Shown: positions 24,108 through 33,781, counted from the stretch's first letter. The stretch: DNA of 64,000 bases from Williamsia soli (GCF_017377795.1 NZ_JAFRDR010000013.1:1-64000); one strand, 5' to 3'. Numbers and translations are program-made. Notes: generated by a model not told the origin, from the sequence alone.

Positions 24108-24593
24108 CTAGTCCGCGCCAGGCTGTTTGCGTACCAACGTGGAACGGTCAGCAGTGGCGACCACATCCCCGTCTTGATTTCTCCCCACGTGCCGCAGCGC
24201 CACCACTCCCTCGCCGGGTCGGGACTTGCTCTCCCGCATGCCAGTACACACCGTCTCGGCGTACAGCGTGTCGCCGTGGAACAGCGGCTTCGGGAACGCA
24301 ATGGCGGAAAACCCCAGGTTGGCGACGAGTGTGCCCTGGGTGAGCTGACTGACCGACAGACCCACGATGGTCGAGAGGGTGAACATCGAGTTGACGAGCC
24401 GCTCGCCCCAGAAGCCAGGTTGGGTCGCAGCGAACGCGGCATCGAGGTGCAGCGCTTGAGTATTCATCGTCAGGGTGGTGAAGAGAACGTTATCGGCTTC
24501 CGTGACGGTACGGCCGGGTCGATGCTCGTACACGGCGTCGACCTCGAACTCCTCGAACCACAACCCCCGCTGCGTGATGCGTCGTTCCGTCAT
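24108..24593 (-). CDS. MaoC-like hot-dog dehydratase
   Basis: A 161-aa MaoC-type (R)-specific enoyl/mesaconyl-CoA hydratase-like protein. The single hot-dog fold starts with a GRTVTEADNVLFTTLTMNTQ segment carrying the family Asp, followed by LHLDAAFA with the catalytic-type His, and ends with RHVGRNQDGDVV. The ATG at 24593 has GGGAGG 8 nt upstream. It resembles Rv2499c, which neighbours citE in mycobacteria; here the citE partner is internally deleted, so the pair may no longer act together. Confidence 0.83.
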   Translation of the reverse strand: MTERRITQRGLWFEEFEVDAVYEHRPGRTVTEADNVLFTTLTMNTQALHLDAAFAATQPGFWGERLVNSMFTLSTIVGLSVSQLTQGTLVANLGFSAIAFPKPLFHGDTLYAETVCTGMRESKSRPGEGVVALRHVGRNQDGDVVATADRSTLVRKQPGAD

Positions 24594-24790
24594 CGTGGTG
24601 AGCCTCCCATGAACTCTTGTGGGACCGTGGTCCGCCTGCTGCGATGCCGGGCCTCGCACGGTCCGAGAATGCAGAGAACCGATTCAGCAGGTCAAATACG
24701 GGGCTGATCTGTTCGTTCAGTGATCAGTCCACGGCGATGTGTCCACTGTCCGAACGCTCGGAGCGCAGAAAATCTGCCACCGGGTACGCC

Positions 24791-25618
24791 TCACATCGAG
24801 CCTGCGCTGCGCTGGCGAAACGAGGAGGGCGTTTGACCGCTGTAGTCGGTGAACGCTCGGGCAAACGAGCTCGCATTCTCGAAACCCACTGCGCGCGCTG
24901 CTTCTTGGACGGATTGGTCTTGCGAGGCAAGCAGAGCCATGGCTCGGAGCATTCGCGCACGCAGGAGGTAGGTGCGCCACGAAGATCCCGTCTCCTCATG
25001 GAACATCCGGCGAAGCGTTCGCTCCGAGACCGCCACTGCACGTGCCACCTCATTGATGCTGACCGAGTGCAGGTTCTCCTTCGTGAATGTCATGGCGGAC
25101 GCGACCACATGGTCATCAGAGGTCGGCAGACTGAGCGTTTCACCGCCGCTCGCTATCGCCTCGAGAAGGAGATTGCCAAGAGTGCTGAAGAAGCAATCGG
25201 CCTCGGGGTCAGTGCTCAGGCGACCGATCGGCCAGCGCCGGGCGTACACGATCATTTCCCGAATCAGCGGAGAGACAGTGAGAATCGCGGCGCTCCGCCC
25301 CTCGTACTTGACGAGTTCAGGATCGAACATCACCGCTATCGACCGCACATTGGGGTTCATCGTGGCCTGGTGCCGCAGCCCGGCCGGGATCCACACTGCC
25401 CGCTGCGGCGGCAGCAGATAGTGCGCGTTCGCGGTCTCGACCTCGACGACACCGCCGATCGCGTATTCGATCTGATGCTCGTCGTGCTGATGCCAGCCGG
25501 TGACGAGACGCTCACCTTCGTAGACGCGACTACCCGCCGTGACGACAGCGCTGCGACGAAGCCGTTTGATGTTGGCCGTTTCTGCACGGGGCGTGGCCGA
25601 ATGTGTGGAGTCGGTCAT
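24791..25618 (-). CDS. AraC family transcriptional regulator
   Basis: A 275-aa regulator with an N-terminal cupin sensor (GWHQHDEHQIEYAIGG, RAVWIPAGLRHQ) and a C-terminal double helix-turn-helix (SINEVARAVAVSERTLRRMF and ARAVGFENASSFARAF, then the PSSFRQR end). The ATG at 25618 gives a sensible N-terminus. It is divergent from the first amidohydrolase with only 61 bp between them, so it probably activates or autoregulates there. The effector is unknown. Confidence 0.9.
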   Translation of the reverse strand: MTDSTHSATPRAETANIKRLRRSAVVTAGSRVYEGERLVTGWHQHDEHQIEYAIGGVVEVETANAHYLLPPQRAVWIPAGLRHQATMNPNVRSIAVMFDPELVKYEGRSAAILTVSPLIREMIVYARRWPIGRLSTDPEADCFFSTLGNLLLEAIASGGETLSLPTSDDHVVASAMTFTKENLHSVSINEVARAVAVSERTLRRMFHEETGSSWRTYLLRARMLRAMALLASQDQSVQEAARAVGFENASSFARAFTDYSGQTPSSFRQRSAGSM

Positions 25619-25679
25619 GCCTGTGAACGGTACAACAGAGTCACAGCCCACGTGACCTACCGCACTCCTAGGAGTATTG

Positions 25680-26948
25680 ATGAACATCGAGGACATGATC
25701 CTTGTCAGCATCGACGATCACGTCGTCGAGCCGCCCGACATGTTCCAGAACCATGTCCCGGCCAAGTACGTCGACGAGGCCCCGAAGGTGATCGTCACAG
25801 AGGCGGGCATCGATCAGTGGGTCTACCAGGGCAAACCCACTGGCGTGAGCGGTCTCAACGCGGTCGTGTCCTGGCCCGCCGAAGAGTGGGGGCGCGATCC
25901 CGCCCGTTTCGCCGAGATGCGTCCGGGTGTGTACGACGTGCACGAGCGAGTCCGCGACATGAGCCGGAACGGCATCCTCGCCTCGATGTGTTTCCCGACC
26001 TTCACCGGCTTCTCCGCACGACATCTCAACCAGCATCAGGCCGAAGTGACCATCGTGATGGTCCAGGCGTACAACGACTGGCACATAGACGAGTGGTGCG
26101 CCGCCTACCCCGACCGGTTTCTACCGTTGGCACTGCTACCGACGTGGAACCCGCCCGCCATGGTCGCCGAGATCAAGCGGGTGGCCGCCAAAGGATGCCG
26201 GGCGGTCACCATGCCCGAGATCCCGCACCTCGAAGGCCTGCCCAGCTACCACGACATCGACTACTGGGGTCCGGTATTCCAAACGCTGTCGGACGAGAAC
26301 GTGGTCATGTGTCTGCACATCGGATCGGGATTCGGTGCGATCTCGATGGCCAAAGACGCACCCATCGACAACCTGATCGTCCTCGCCACTCAAATCTCTG
26401 CGATCGCCGCCCAAGATCTGCTGTGGGGACCGGCCATGCGCGGGTTCCCCGATCTCCGATTCGCGTTCTCAGAAGGCGGGATCGGCTGGATACCCTTTTA
26501 TCTCGACCGTTGCGATCGGCATTACACGAACCAGCGCTGGCTTCGGCGCGACTTCGGCGGCAAACTGCCCAGCGAGGTCTTCAAGGAGCACTCGCTCGCG
26601 TGTTATGTCACCGATCCGACCGCCCTCAAGCTTCGTCATGAGATCGGCATCGACATCATTGCCTGGGAATGCGACTTCCCGCACTCCGACTGCTTTTTCC
26701 CCGACGCGGCCGAAAGCGTATACGGCGAGCTGACTGCCGTGGGCGCCAGCGACAGCGACATCAACAAGATCACCTTCGAGAACTCGTGCCGGCACTTCGG
26801 GTGGGATCCCTTCGCCAAGACCAAGCGCGAAGACGCCACCGTTGGAGCATTGCGGGCCACCGCCACCGATGTCGATGTATCGATTCGCTCCCGGGCGGAG
26901 TGGGCACGGCTCTACAACGAGAAGAACCTGGTCACCGGACCGGCCTGA
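25680..26948 (+). CDS. Amidohydrolase-2 family metal-dependent hydrolase/decarboxylase (paralogue 1)
   Basis: A 422-aa TIM-barrel protein of the ACMSD/resorcylate decarboxylase-like amidohydrolase-2 family. The N-terminal metal segment reads SIDDHVVEPPD, a His sits in CLHIGSG, a SEGGIGWIPF strand follows, and the Asp/His site is ECDFPHSD. The ATG at 25680 follows AGGAG. It is about full family length and closely related to the genes at 37812 and, more distantly, 45315. The neighbouring AraC gene is divergent. Members hydrolyse or decarboxylate ring carboxylates; the substrate here is unknown. Confidence 0.87.
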   Translation: MNIEDMILVSIDDHVVEPPDMFQNHVPAKYVDEAPKVIVTEAGIDQWVYQGKPTGVSGLNAVVSWPAEEWGRDPARFAEMRPGVYDVHERVRDMSRNGILASMCFPTFTGFSARHLNQHQAEVTIVMVQAYNDWHIDEWCAAYPDRFLPLALLPTWNPPAMVAEIKRVAAKGCRAVTMPEIPHLEGLPSYHDIDYWGPVFQTLSDENVVMCLHIGSGFGAISMAKDAPIDNLIVLATQISAIAAQDLLWGPAMRGFPDLRFAFSEGGIGWIPFYLDRCDRHYTNQRWLRRDFGGKLPSEVFKEHSLACYVTDPTALKLRHEIGIDIIAWECDFPHSDCFFPDAAESVYGELTAVGASDSDINKITFENSCRHFGWDPFAKTKREDATVGALRATATDVDVSIRSRAEWARLYNEKNLVTGPA

Positions 26949-26986
26949 TCGGCGACGCCGAGTCGCAACCGGCGCCGAAAGAACGA

Positions 26987-27025
26987 ATCTGGTCAGCGGC
27001 TACCGCAGGTAGCCGCTGACCAGAT
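26987..27025. terminator. Strong hairpin terminator
   Basis: Perfect 17-bp stem with a 5-nt loop; arms begin ATCTGGTCAGCGGCTAC and end with the reverse complement. It lies 38 bp after the first amidohydrolase stop and before the DUF3263 gene. Confidence 0.85.
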
Positions 27026-27079
27026 CTATCGGCCCAATTACTTGTTGAGGCCACCTAACACTCGGAGAGGAAAACGCAC

Positions 27080-27340
27080 ATGTATGCGAGCACCAGGATC
27101 CAACAGCACATCGCACAGTGGACGCCTGATCGATACGACACAGCCATGATCGACTTCGCGTTGCAGTGGCAGTTTTTCGACGGAGGAGACGCCGGCGACA
27201 TCTTTGAGACGTTCGGATTGCCCGAGCGACGCTACTTTCAGCGGCTACTGAACTGGATGTCAGACGACAGAGTCCCGGGAGTCGACGACGACGCACGCAG
27301 CCGTATCACCGAGGTGTGCCACCGCAGACTCGCGGCCTGA
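27080..27340 (+). CDS. DUF3263-like small protein
   Basis: An 86-aa protein with an AGAGG site before ATG 27080. The central ALQWQFF...DIFETFGLPERRYFQRLLNWM pattern matches the small actinobacterial DUF3263 family (FERQWW...EELFGMSATRYYQVLN), which looks like a helix-turn-helix. It is monocistronic behind a terminator, and its last 35 bp overlap the 3' end of the convergent esterase gene. Function unknown; DNA binding is a reasonable guess. Confidence 0.78.
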   Translation: MYASTRIQQHIAQWTPDRYDTAMIDFALQWQFFDGGDAGDIFETFGLPERRYFQRLLNWMSDDRVPGVDDDARSRITEVCHRRLAA

Positions 27341-28133
27341 TCAACTGGGCGAGGTGCTCGATCATGAAGTCGATTGCTGATTCCGACGCGGGAGTGGACG
27401 GGTAGGCCAGATTCCAGATATGCGGCTGACCCTCGTGCACTTTCAACCGGACATCTACACCGGCGTCCGTCGCCGTCTGCGCCAGCAACAACGCATCATC
27501 GCGCAACACCTCACTGTCGCTGACCTGGACCACGAGCCGAGGCTGCCCGGTCCAGTCACCGAGTGCCGGTGACACGAGCGGATCGGTTGCCGGATGTCCC
27601 GCGAGATAGTCGGCCGCGGCCTCGGTTGCCTGCTGCAAAGAGAAGCGCTCGTCACTGGCCTCGTTCTCGGAGAAGCTGACCGCCGAGTTTCGGAGATCGG
27701 CCCACGGGGAGAACAGGAACGCCCCGACCGGGCCGCGAATTCCTAGTTCTCGCAGTCGCAGCAGTAGCGCCGCGGCCAATCCACCACCTGCCGAATCACC
27801 CCACAAAGCAAGCCGTTCCGGACGTATCTCCTGCGTGATCAATTCATAGGCGGCGACGGCGTCGTCCAACGCGGCCGGAAAAGGCCTCTCGGTGGACAGG
27901 CGGTAGCCCACGGCAAACACCTGCATCCGACACGCCTCCGCGATCCGAGCGAGGCTGTCGGCGAAAATCTCTGGCGAACCTTTGCGGTAGCCGCCGCCGT
28001 GAAAGTGTAGAAGCGCAGTGTCACTCCTGGCGCCGGCCGGGACTATCCGCAGGATGCGAACGCTCTCGGAGTCGAGAGCCGCGATCTGAGTGCCTTCCCC
28101 CAAATCAGCTGCAGCGAAGTTGTTCTCAGTCAT
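27306..28133 (-). CDS. Alpha/beta hydrolase, HSL (hormone-sensitive lipase) type esterase
   Basis: A 275-aa cytoplasmic esterase with the oxyanion motif HGGG in LHFHGGGYRKG, nucleophile GDSAGGG, a C-terminal acid in SDSEVLRDDA and His in EGQPHIWNL. This is the HSL/family IV arrangement. Its 3' end overlaps the DUF3263 gene convergently by 35 bp. The IclR gene lies 32 bp upstream and is co-directional, suggesting the two are co-transcribed. Confidence 0.9.
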   Translation of the reverse strand: MTENNFAAADLGEGTQIAALDSESVRILRIVPAGARSDTALLHFHGGGYRKGSPEIFADSLARIAEACRMQVFAVGYRLSTERPFPAALDDAVAAYELITQEIRPERLALWGDSAGGGLAAALLLRLRELGIRGPVGAFLFSPWADLRNSAVSFSENEASDERFSLQQATEAAADYLAGHPATDPLVSPALGDWTGQPRLVVQVSDSEVLRDDALLLAQTATDAGVDVRLKVHEGQPHIWNLAYPSTPASESAIDFMIEHLAQLIRPRVCGGTPR

Positions 28134-28165
28134 TGTGAATACCTTTCAGTTCCAGGTTCCCCAGA

Positions 28166-29062
28166 TCACAGCGGGATACTCCAGTCGTGGGTCGGTGCCC
28201 TGCCACCGATCTGCCGGGTCAGCAGCTGGGCCGACGCGGTGACAGGTTGCGCCGCTACCGCGATATCGACACCCCGAAGCCTGCCGATATGCAGCAGGGT
28301 GAGACAGAAAGCAACCCGCCCGTCAGGATCGAAGACGGGGGCCGCGATGTTACCCACGTCGTACTCGAGGTCCGGGTCGACCTCCAGAACCGCGTAATGC
28401 GGTTGTTCGTCGAAGAATTGCTCGAGCAAAGCTTTTCGCAGATCGACATCGTTCGGTCGCTCCGCCAGATCCCGGGTCAACGAGCGCCGTTCCGGGCTCG
28501 GGTCCTCGAGACCGATTGTGTAGCCGCGTTGCCTAACCGCAGGGCCGTACCCACTGAGATAGCCCGCAACCCGTTCTTGCAGGTCATCTGGCAGCTCGGT
28601 GATCCACTCGCGCAATTCGGTCGGCGCCAGCCACGCCAAGAAGGGCTGGCCGAACGGGGGTTGCAGAGGAATGCGCTGTCCTGCAGCGAGTTCTAGCTGC
28701 CGCCCAGTCGGTTTACCCTCGACCGCGATACAGAGGATGTCACGACCGACCATGACGGTGCCCGAGCACTCGTGACCGGTCGCGGATGCCAGGTTGACCA
28801 TTTCCGAGCGTGCCAGATCGATGACCGGATGAGCACCCGACGCCGCGTGTCCGGCGGCGACCACAGCCGGTCCGAGTGTGTAGGTCTTGTGACGCGGATG
28901 CCGGAGCACATAGCCGCCGTCGCTCATCACCTTGAGCACAGCAAACATCGACCCGGGACTGATGTCCAACGATTTCGAGAGCTCGCTGAGGGTGAAGCTA
29001 CTGCGCTCGTTCACGGTCAGGAAATCGAGCACCTGTAATGCACGGAGGGCCGACAGAGACAT
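28166..29062 (-). CDS. IclR family transcriptional regulator
   Basis: A 298-aa regulator: N-terminal winged HTH (ALRALQVLDFLTVNERSSFT, then LSELSKSLDISPGSMFAVLKVM) and a C-terminal effector domain (VMVGRDILCIAVEG, IPLQPPFGQPFLAW). The ATG at 29062 has TAGGAG upstream, better than the start seven codons earlier. It is divergent from the Baeyer-Villiger monooxygenase at 29167 and likely controls it together with the following SDR genes. Confidence 0.9.
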   Translation of the reverse strand: MSLSALRALQVLDFLTVNERSSFTLSELSKSLDISPGSMFAVLKVMSDGGYVLRHPRHKTYTLGPAVVAAGHAASGAHPVIDLARSEMVNLASATGHECSGTVMVGRDILCIAVEGKPTGRQLELAAGQRIPLQPPFGQPFLAWLAPTELREWITELPDDLQERVAGYLSGYGPAVRQRGYTIGLEDPSPERRSLTRDLAERPNDVDLRKALLEQFFDEQPHYAVLEVDPDLEYDVGNIAAPVFDPDGRVAFCLTLLHIGRLRGVDIAVAAQPVTASAQLLTRQIGGRAPTHDWSIPL

Positions 29063-29075
29063 CCAACTCCTAAAT

Positions 29076-29149
29076 GTGATCAAAACGTTGACGTGATCTT
29101 CGCCTCAGGCTAGCGTAGCCCACCAAGTTAAGAAACATTTTTCGAAATG
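29076..29149. promoter_or_regulatory. Candidate IclR-control region before the monooxygenase
   Basis: The 104-bp gap between the divergent iclR and monooxygenase genes contains two direct GTGATC repeats (29076-29081 and 29093-29098) and a short palindrome CATTT-TTCG-AAATG at 29136-29149. Either could be the regulator's site; assignment is by position only. Confidence 0.4.
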
Positions 29150-29166
29150 CTGAAAAGAGGCTCAGA

Positions 29167-31152
29167 TTGAGCGACGAAGACTTCCGCCGACACGCAATGG
29201 CGAGCTCGAACCTCCACGCCCTGCGACTCGCCCTCTTGCACTCCACCGGCGACCCTGAGCTGGCGAAGATGAAGCTTGACTTGGTGCCCATCCGTAGCGG
29301 CGCCGCGTTCGAGATGACGATCGCCGAGGACGACCGCGAGGACCTGTTCCGCAAGGCCGAGGCCTTCGTTGACGGCGTAGGTGCGAGCTACACACCGCGC
29401 GAACTCGACGAGACCGAACTCCGCGACATGATGGAGCTCGCCCTCGGCCAGGAGCTGACCGACGCGGAATTCGCGGTGGCCAGGACCATGCCCGCAGTAG
29501 ACGATTTCCCGCTCTTCGCCGAGTGGAGCGACAATCGTCCGGAACGCGCCGACGAGTTCTCCGTCGTCATCATCGGAGCCGGGCTCTGCGGGATCGCGAT
29601 GGGGGTCCAGCTCGAGCAACTCGGAATCTCCTACGTGATCTACGAGCGTCGACCTGACGTCGGCGGCACGTGGGCGATCAACACCTACCCCGATGCCCGG
29701 GTCGACACCGCAAGCACCACGTACGAATACAGCTTCGTGAAAAATCACCCCTGGACCGAGCAATTCGCCCGCCAACCCGAGGTCCGCAGCTACCTCGAGA
29801 TGGTGGCAAAGAATTACGGCGTGTTCGAGAACATCCGGTTCGAGCACGAGGTCCAGGCGGCCGAGTTCGATGAACGGTCATCGTCGTGGGCACTACGCGT
29901 GTCCGACGCCGACGGCATTGCCTGGGACCTCACCAGCAATTTCGTGGTCACAGCGACCGGTCTGTTCTCCACCCCGAAAAAGCTTGTCGCCGAGGGCATC
30001 GAGGGCTTCGCGGGGGAGATCATCCACACCACCGAGTGGACCGACGGACACAGCGCCAAGGGAAAGTCTGTGGCCATCATCGGCAACGGGTCCACCGGCG
30101 TCCAGATCCTTGCGCGAATCGCGGACGACGCAGATCAGGTCCACGTCTTCCAGCGGACTCCCCAGTGGATCGCGCCCCGAGAAGGTTACGGCGAGGCCGT
30201 CACCCCGGAGATGCGCTGGATTCTCGACAACATCCCGCACTACTGGAACTGGGCACGCACCACGGCGCTGAAGCCCAACAATCCTCGCGACACGATCCAA
30301 CCTGATCCGGAGTGGCAGGCCGCCGGCGGGATCTTCAGCAAGAGCAACGACAGACTGCGCGAGAACCTCACCCAGTACATCCGCTCACAAGTGGACAATC
30401 GCGCCGACCTTGTCGAGAAGCTCGTTCCGGATTACACCCCGGCAGCTCGGCGTCCGATCGTCGACAACGAGTGGTACCGGTCGCTCACCCGCGACAACGT
30501 CGAGCTCGTCACCGATGGCATCGAGAAGTTCACCGAGGACGGGATCGTCACCGTCGACGGAACCCTGCGGAAGGTCGATCTGACTCTCACCGCCGTGGGC
30601 TTCGAGGTCACGAAGTGGCTCTGGCCCATCGATTTTCGCGGTGTCGGCGGTGTACACATCGAAGAACGCTGGAACAAGGAAGGCGGCCCTCGGGCCTACC
30701 TGGGCCTGGCAATCCCCGAGTTCCCCAACCTGTTCGTGCTCTACGGTCCCAATGCACAGCCGGCCACGGGCGGCGGGATCGGCGTCGGCGGACTTCCCGC
30801 ATGGATGGAGTCCTGGGTGGGCTACATCGCCAGGGTCATCGTCGCAGTCATCGAAGACGGATGCGACAGCGCTGAGGTCACCGACGAGGCGTTCTGGGAA
30901 TTCAACAACGCGATCGACGAGGAAGCGAGCAAATTGATCTGGCTCGATCCGAAGGCAAACCCCGAGCGCAACTACTACGTCAACGAGCACGGACGCCTCG
31001 GCACCAGTACCCCGATGTCGGGACTGGAACTCGCGACCCGCCTGCTCCACCTCAACCGCGCCGACTACACATTCTCCGTTGCCGCACAGCACTATTCGAG
31101 CGCAGTCGACCCCGATGAAGACGAGAGCGACGACCTCGAGACGGTGGCCTGA
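29167..31152 (+). CDS. Baeyer-Villiger-type flavin monooxygenase, long form
   Basis: A 661-aa NADPH/FAD enzyme that inserts oxygen next to a ketone. The type I BVMO fingerprint FxGxxxHTxxW is present as FAGEIIHTTEW; the first Rossmann motif is IGAGLCG (residues 136-142), with GGTWAINTYPDARVD after it, and the second dinucleotide motif is IIGNGSTG. About 130 residues precede the first Rossmann fold, as in the long BVMO subgroup. The start is a TTG after AGAGG. Three SDR genes follow in the same direction and could make the ketone or oxidise the alcohol products. Confidence 0.92.
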   Translation: MSDEDFRRHAMASSNLHALRLALLHSTGDPELAKMKLDLVPIRSGAAFEMTIAEDDREDLFRKAEAFVDGVGASYTPRELDETELRDMMELALGQELTDAEFAVARTMPAVDDFPLFAEWSDNRPERADEFSVVIIGAGLCGIAMGVQLEQLGISYVIYERRPDVGGTWAINTYPDARVDTASTTYEYSFVKNHPWTEQFARQPEVRSYLEMVAKNYGVFENIRFEHEVQAAEFDERSSSWALRVSDADGIAWDLTSNFVVTATGLFSTPKKLVAEGIEGFAGEIIHTTEWTDGHSAKGKSVAIIGNGSTGVQILARIADDADQVHVFQRTPQWIAPREGYGEAVTPEMRWILDNIPHYWNWARTTALKPNNPRDTIQPDPEWQAAGGIFSKSNDRLRENLTQYIRSQVDNRADLVEKLVPDYTPAARRPIVDNEWYRSLTRDNVELVTDGIEKFTEDGIVTVDGTLRKVDLTLTAVGFEVTKWLWPIDFRGVGGVHIEERWNKEGGPRAYLGLAIPEFPNLFVLYGPNAQPATGGGIGVGGLPAWMESWVGYIARVIVAVIEDGCDSAEVTDEAFWEFNNAIDEEASKLIWLDPKANPERNYYVNEHGRLGTSTPMSGLELATRLLHLNRADYTFSVAAQHYSSAVDPDEDESDDLETVA

Positions 31153-31236
31153 CGCTCCACGCGTAGCCACCGAAGGAGCGGCGCGCGTCCATCGGCCCGC
31201 CGCACACTGACCTACCGAAGAAAGCCGAGACAGAAC

Positions 31237-32061
31237 ATGATCGACCTAGGACTGGACGGCGCCCGCGCCATTGTTGTCGGTGCCGGTTTCATCCCTGTGC
31301 GGGCGGGTAACGGCCGCGGATCCGCACTGCAATTGGCGCGGGCCGGAGCCACCGTCGCGTGCATCGACAAGGATGCCGAACGCGCAGAACAGATCGTTCG
31401 GGAAATCACCGACGAGGGTGGCAACGCATTCGCGATCATCGCCGACGTACTCGACTCAGCTGCTGCCCGGCGCGCGGTCGACGAGGCGGCGGTGCGACTG
31501 GGCGGACTGGACGTCTGCGTCGACATCGTCGGTGGTGCCAAATGGAGCAAGGCTGCCGACATTCCCGACGACGACTGGGATTCCCAGATCCTCCTCAATC
31601 TGACGCAGGTCTTCTATGTGTTCAAGGCAGCGATACCGCATCTGATCAGGAACGACATGGGCGGTTCACTCATCGCCCTCACCTCGGTGGACGGAATCGG
31701 CTCGTCGCGATTCCACGCCGGATATGGCGCCGCCAAAGCGGGCGTCATCTCACTGGTCAAGACTTTTGCCGACGAATACGGCGAGCACGGTGTGCGGGTC
31801 AATTCGATAGCGCCGGGCAACGTCGGCGGCAACAACTGGGACCTCCCGGAGGTCCCATTCGGGGAAGACGTCGTCAACGCCCTCGCTCCCCCTCGCGGGC
31901 GCGACATCGCAGATGCAGTGCTGTTCCTTGCATCTCGGCTCGCCGCGAAGATCACCGGGCAGACGCTGGTAGTCGACGGTGGCGCGGTTATCCAAAGTCC
32001 GTGGCGCATGACCGCGGACCAAATCGAGCGAAACGCCGCGTTCTCGGACGCGACGTCCTAG
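31237..32061 (+). CDS. SDR family oxidoreductase
   Basis: A 274-aa short-chain dehydrogenase with an unusual cofactor loop (VVGAGFIPVRAGNGRGSA, longer than the usual TGxxxGIG), Ser in ALTSVDGIGSS and YGAAK. The NNAG element reads DIVGG, so it is somewhat divergent. It lies 84 bp after the monooxygenase, with the next SDR starting 3 bp after its stop. It probably belongs to one catabolic operon. Confidence 0.87.
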   Translation: MIDLGLDGARAIVVGAGFIPVRAGNGRGSALQLARAGATVACIDKDAERAEQIVREITDEGGNAFAIIADVLDSAAARRAVDEAAVRLGGLDVCVDIVGGAKWSKAADIPDDDWDSQILLNLTQVFYVFKAAIPHLIRNDMGGSLIALTSVDGIGSSRFHAGYGAAKAGVISLVKTFADEYGEHGVRVNSIAPGNVGGNNWDLPEVPFGEDVVNALAPPRGRDIADAVLFLASRLAAKITGQTLVVDGGAVIQSPWRMTADQIERNAAFSDATS

Positions 32062-32064
32062 CCC

Positions 32065-32874
32065 ATGACCACTTCCCATCATTCGGCTGTGACCGACGCG
32101 TTTCTCGTGACCGACAAGGTGGCCCTCGTCACCGGTGGCGGCAATGGCATCGGTCAGGAGACTGCCATCGTGCTCGCCTCTGCGGGCGCGCGCGTCACCG
32201 CCACCGATGTCAACGAGCCAGGCCTACTGCGGACGCGGACGCGCGCCGAGGAACTCGGGCTGTCGATCGCAACACAGAGTTTGGACGTCGCCGATCCCGC
32301 CGCGATATCCGATGCTGTCGACGACGTGATGGCCGCACACGGACAGCTGGACATCCTCGTGAACGCTGCCGGAATCATGATCATGCGCAATGCGTTGGAG
32401 GTCATTCCGGCTGAACTCGACACCGTGTTCCGAATCAACGTGGGCGGTACGTTCTTCGCCTGCCAGGCGGCGGGGCGGGTCATGACGCCGGGTAGCAGCA
32501 TCGTCAATCTGACCTCGTCCATCCAAGACCGCACCAGCCCCGGTCGCATCACCTACGCAATCTCGAAAGGTGGCGTTGCACAATTGACACGCACCTTTGC
32601 ACTCGAACTCGGCCCAGCGGGAATACGGGTCAATGCAATTGCGCCGGGCTGGGTCGAGACCGGGATGACCGACCAGCACTGGACGGGTAACGACGGGACG
32701 ATCGATCACGACAGACGCGCCGAGTACATCGCGATGATGGCGACGGCATCGCCGCTCGGCGTGGTCGGAACCACCCGCGATGTCGCACTGTCCGTGCTTC
32801 AACTCGCCTCCGATGCTGGTTCATTCATCACCGGACAAGTAGTCCGCATCAACGGCGGGGCGTTCATGGCATGA
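32065..32874 (+). CDS. SDR family oxidoreductase
   Basis: A 269-aa classical SDR: cofactor motif TGGGNGIG, VNAAG, catalytic VNLTSSIQD and YAISK, and a C-terminal GQVVRINGG. It starts 3 bp after the previous SDR. Together with its neighbours it suggests successive alcohol/ketone conversions around the Baeyer-Villiger step. Confidence 0.91.
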   Translation: MTTSHHSAVTDAFLVTDKVALVTGGGNGIGQETAIVLASAGARVTATDVNEPGLLRTRTRAEELGLSIATQSLDVADPAAISDAVDDVMAAHGQLDILVNAAGIMIMRNALEVIPAELDTVFRINVGGTFFACQAAGRVMTPGSSIVNLTSSIQDRTSPGRITYAISKGGVAQLTRTFALELGPAGIRVNAIAPGWVETGMTDQHWTGNDGTIDHDRRAEYIAMMATASPLGVVGTTRDVALSVLQLASDAGSFITGQVVRINGGAFMA

Positions 32875-32965
32875 CCCAGGCGCACCGATTCAGATCACAA
32901 CTTCAGCGTGGGACACCAAAGGTCCCACGCAACGCATCCGCGAACGCGGAGAGAGGACCGGTTTC

Positions 32966-33736
32966 ATGAGCCACAGGCTCGAGGGCAAGGTCGCCGTGGT
33001 GACAGGCGGCGCCAGTGGTATCGGAGCGGAGACCGCTCGAACGTTCCTTCGTGAGGGTGGGAGGGTAGTGATCGCCGATGTCAACGACGAGCTTGGTGAG
33101 ACCGTCGCCCGGGAATTCGGGGAGGACGCCCTCTTCGTCCATGCCGACGTCACAAAGCAAGACGACTGGGATCACTTGCTGTTCGCCACATCCGAGCACT
33201 TCGCGCCACTGGAAATCTTGGTCAACAACGCCGGCGGCGGCCGCGGCGTGGGCAAGATCGTCGACGAGGTCTACGACGGCCATCACTCGATCATGGAATT
33301 GAATGTCGCCTCGGTGTGGATGGGCACTCGTACCGCCCTACCAGTGATGCAGCGCAACGGCGGTGGATCCATCGTCAACATCTCCTCGATCGACGGTCTC
33401 GTCGGAGTCGAGGGGATGACCTCGTACGTCGCATCCAAGTTCGCGGTAACCGGTCTCACCAAAGCCGTTGCGTTCGAGGGAGGCCCGTTCAACGTCCGGG
33501 TCAACTCCGTTCATCCTGGCTTCATCGAGACCCCGATGATGCTCAAAGCCACCGGAACCGTACGCACCCGACTCGAGTCGGCGATGCAGAAGCAACCCAT
33601 CGCTCGTTTCGGCAAGCCCGAAGATGTCGCGAATGCAGTGTTGTTCTTCGCCTCGGACGAGAGCTCGTACTGCACGGGCACGTCGCTGATCGTCGACGGC
33701 GGTCAGCTCGCCGGGCCACACCGGGAACCGATGTGA
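32966..33736 (+). CDS. SDR family oxidoreductase
   Basis: A 256-aa classical SDR with TGGASGIG, NNAGGG, VNISSIDG, YVASK and the late GTSLIVDGG. A GAGAGGA ribosome site precedes the ATG at 32966. It is related in pattern to 3-alpha/beta-hydroxysteroid and cyclohexanol dehydrogenases, but these cannot be told apart by eye. The solute-binding lipoprotein gene follows 45 bp later. Confidence 0.91.
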   Translation: MSHRLEGKVAVVTGGASGIGAETARTFLREGGRVVIADVNDELGETVAREFGEDALFVHADVTKQDDWDHLLFATSEHFAPLEILVNNAGGGRGVGKIVDEVYDGHHSIMELNVASVWMGTRTALPVMQRNGGGSIVNISSIDGLVGVEGMTSYVASKFAVTGLTKAVAFEGGPFNVRVNSVHPGFIETPMMLKATGTVRTRLESAMQKQPIARFGKPEDVANAVLFFASDESSYCTGTSLIVDGGQLAGPHREPM

Positions 33737-33781
33737 ACAGCCATGTTTTGAACCCCTCCCCCTCCTACCGAAAGGTCGACG

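Noticed and set aside
24617-26641. Open frame of 674 codons on the plus strand
   Set aside because: Antisense to the AraC gene and off-frame to the amidohydrolase; Arg-rich, no domain, no ribosome site.
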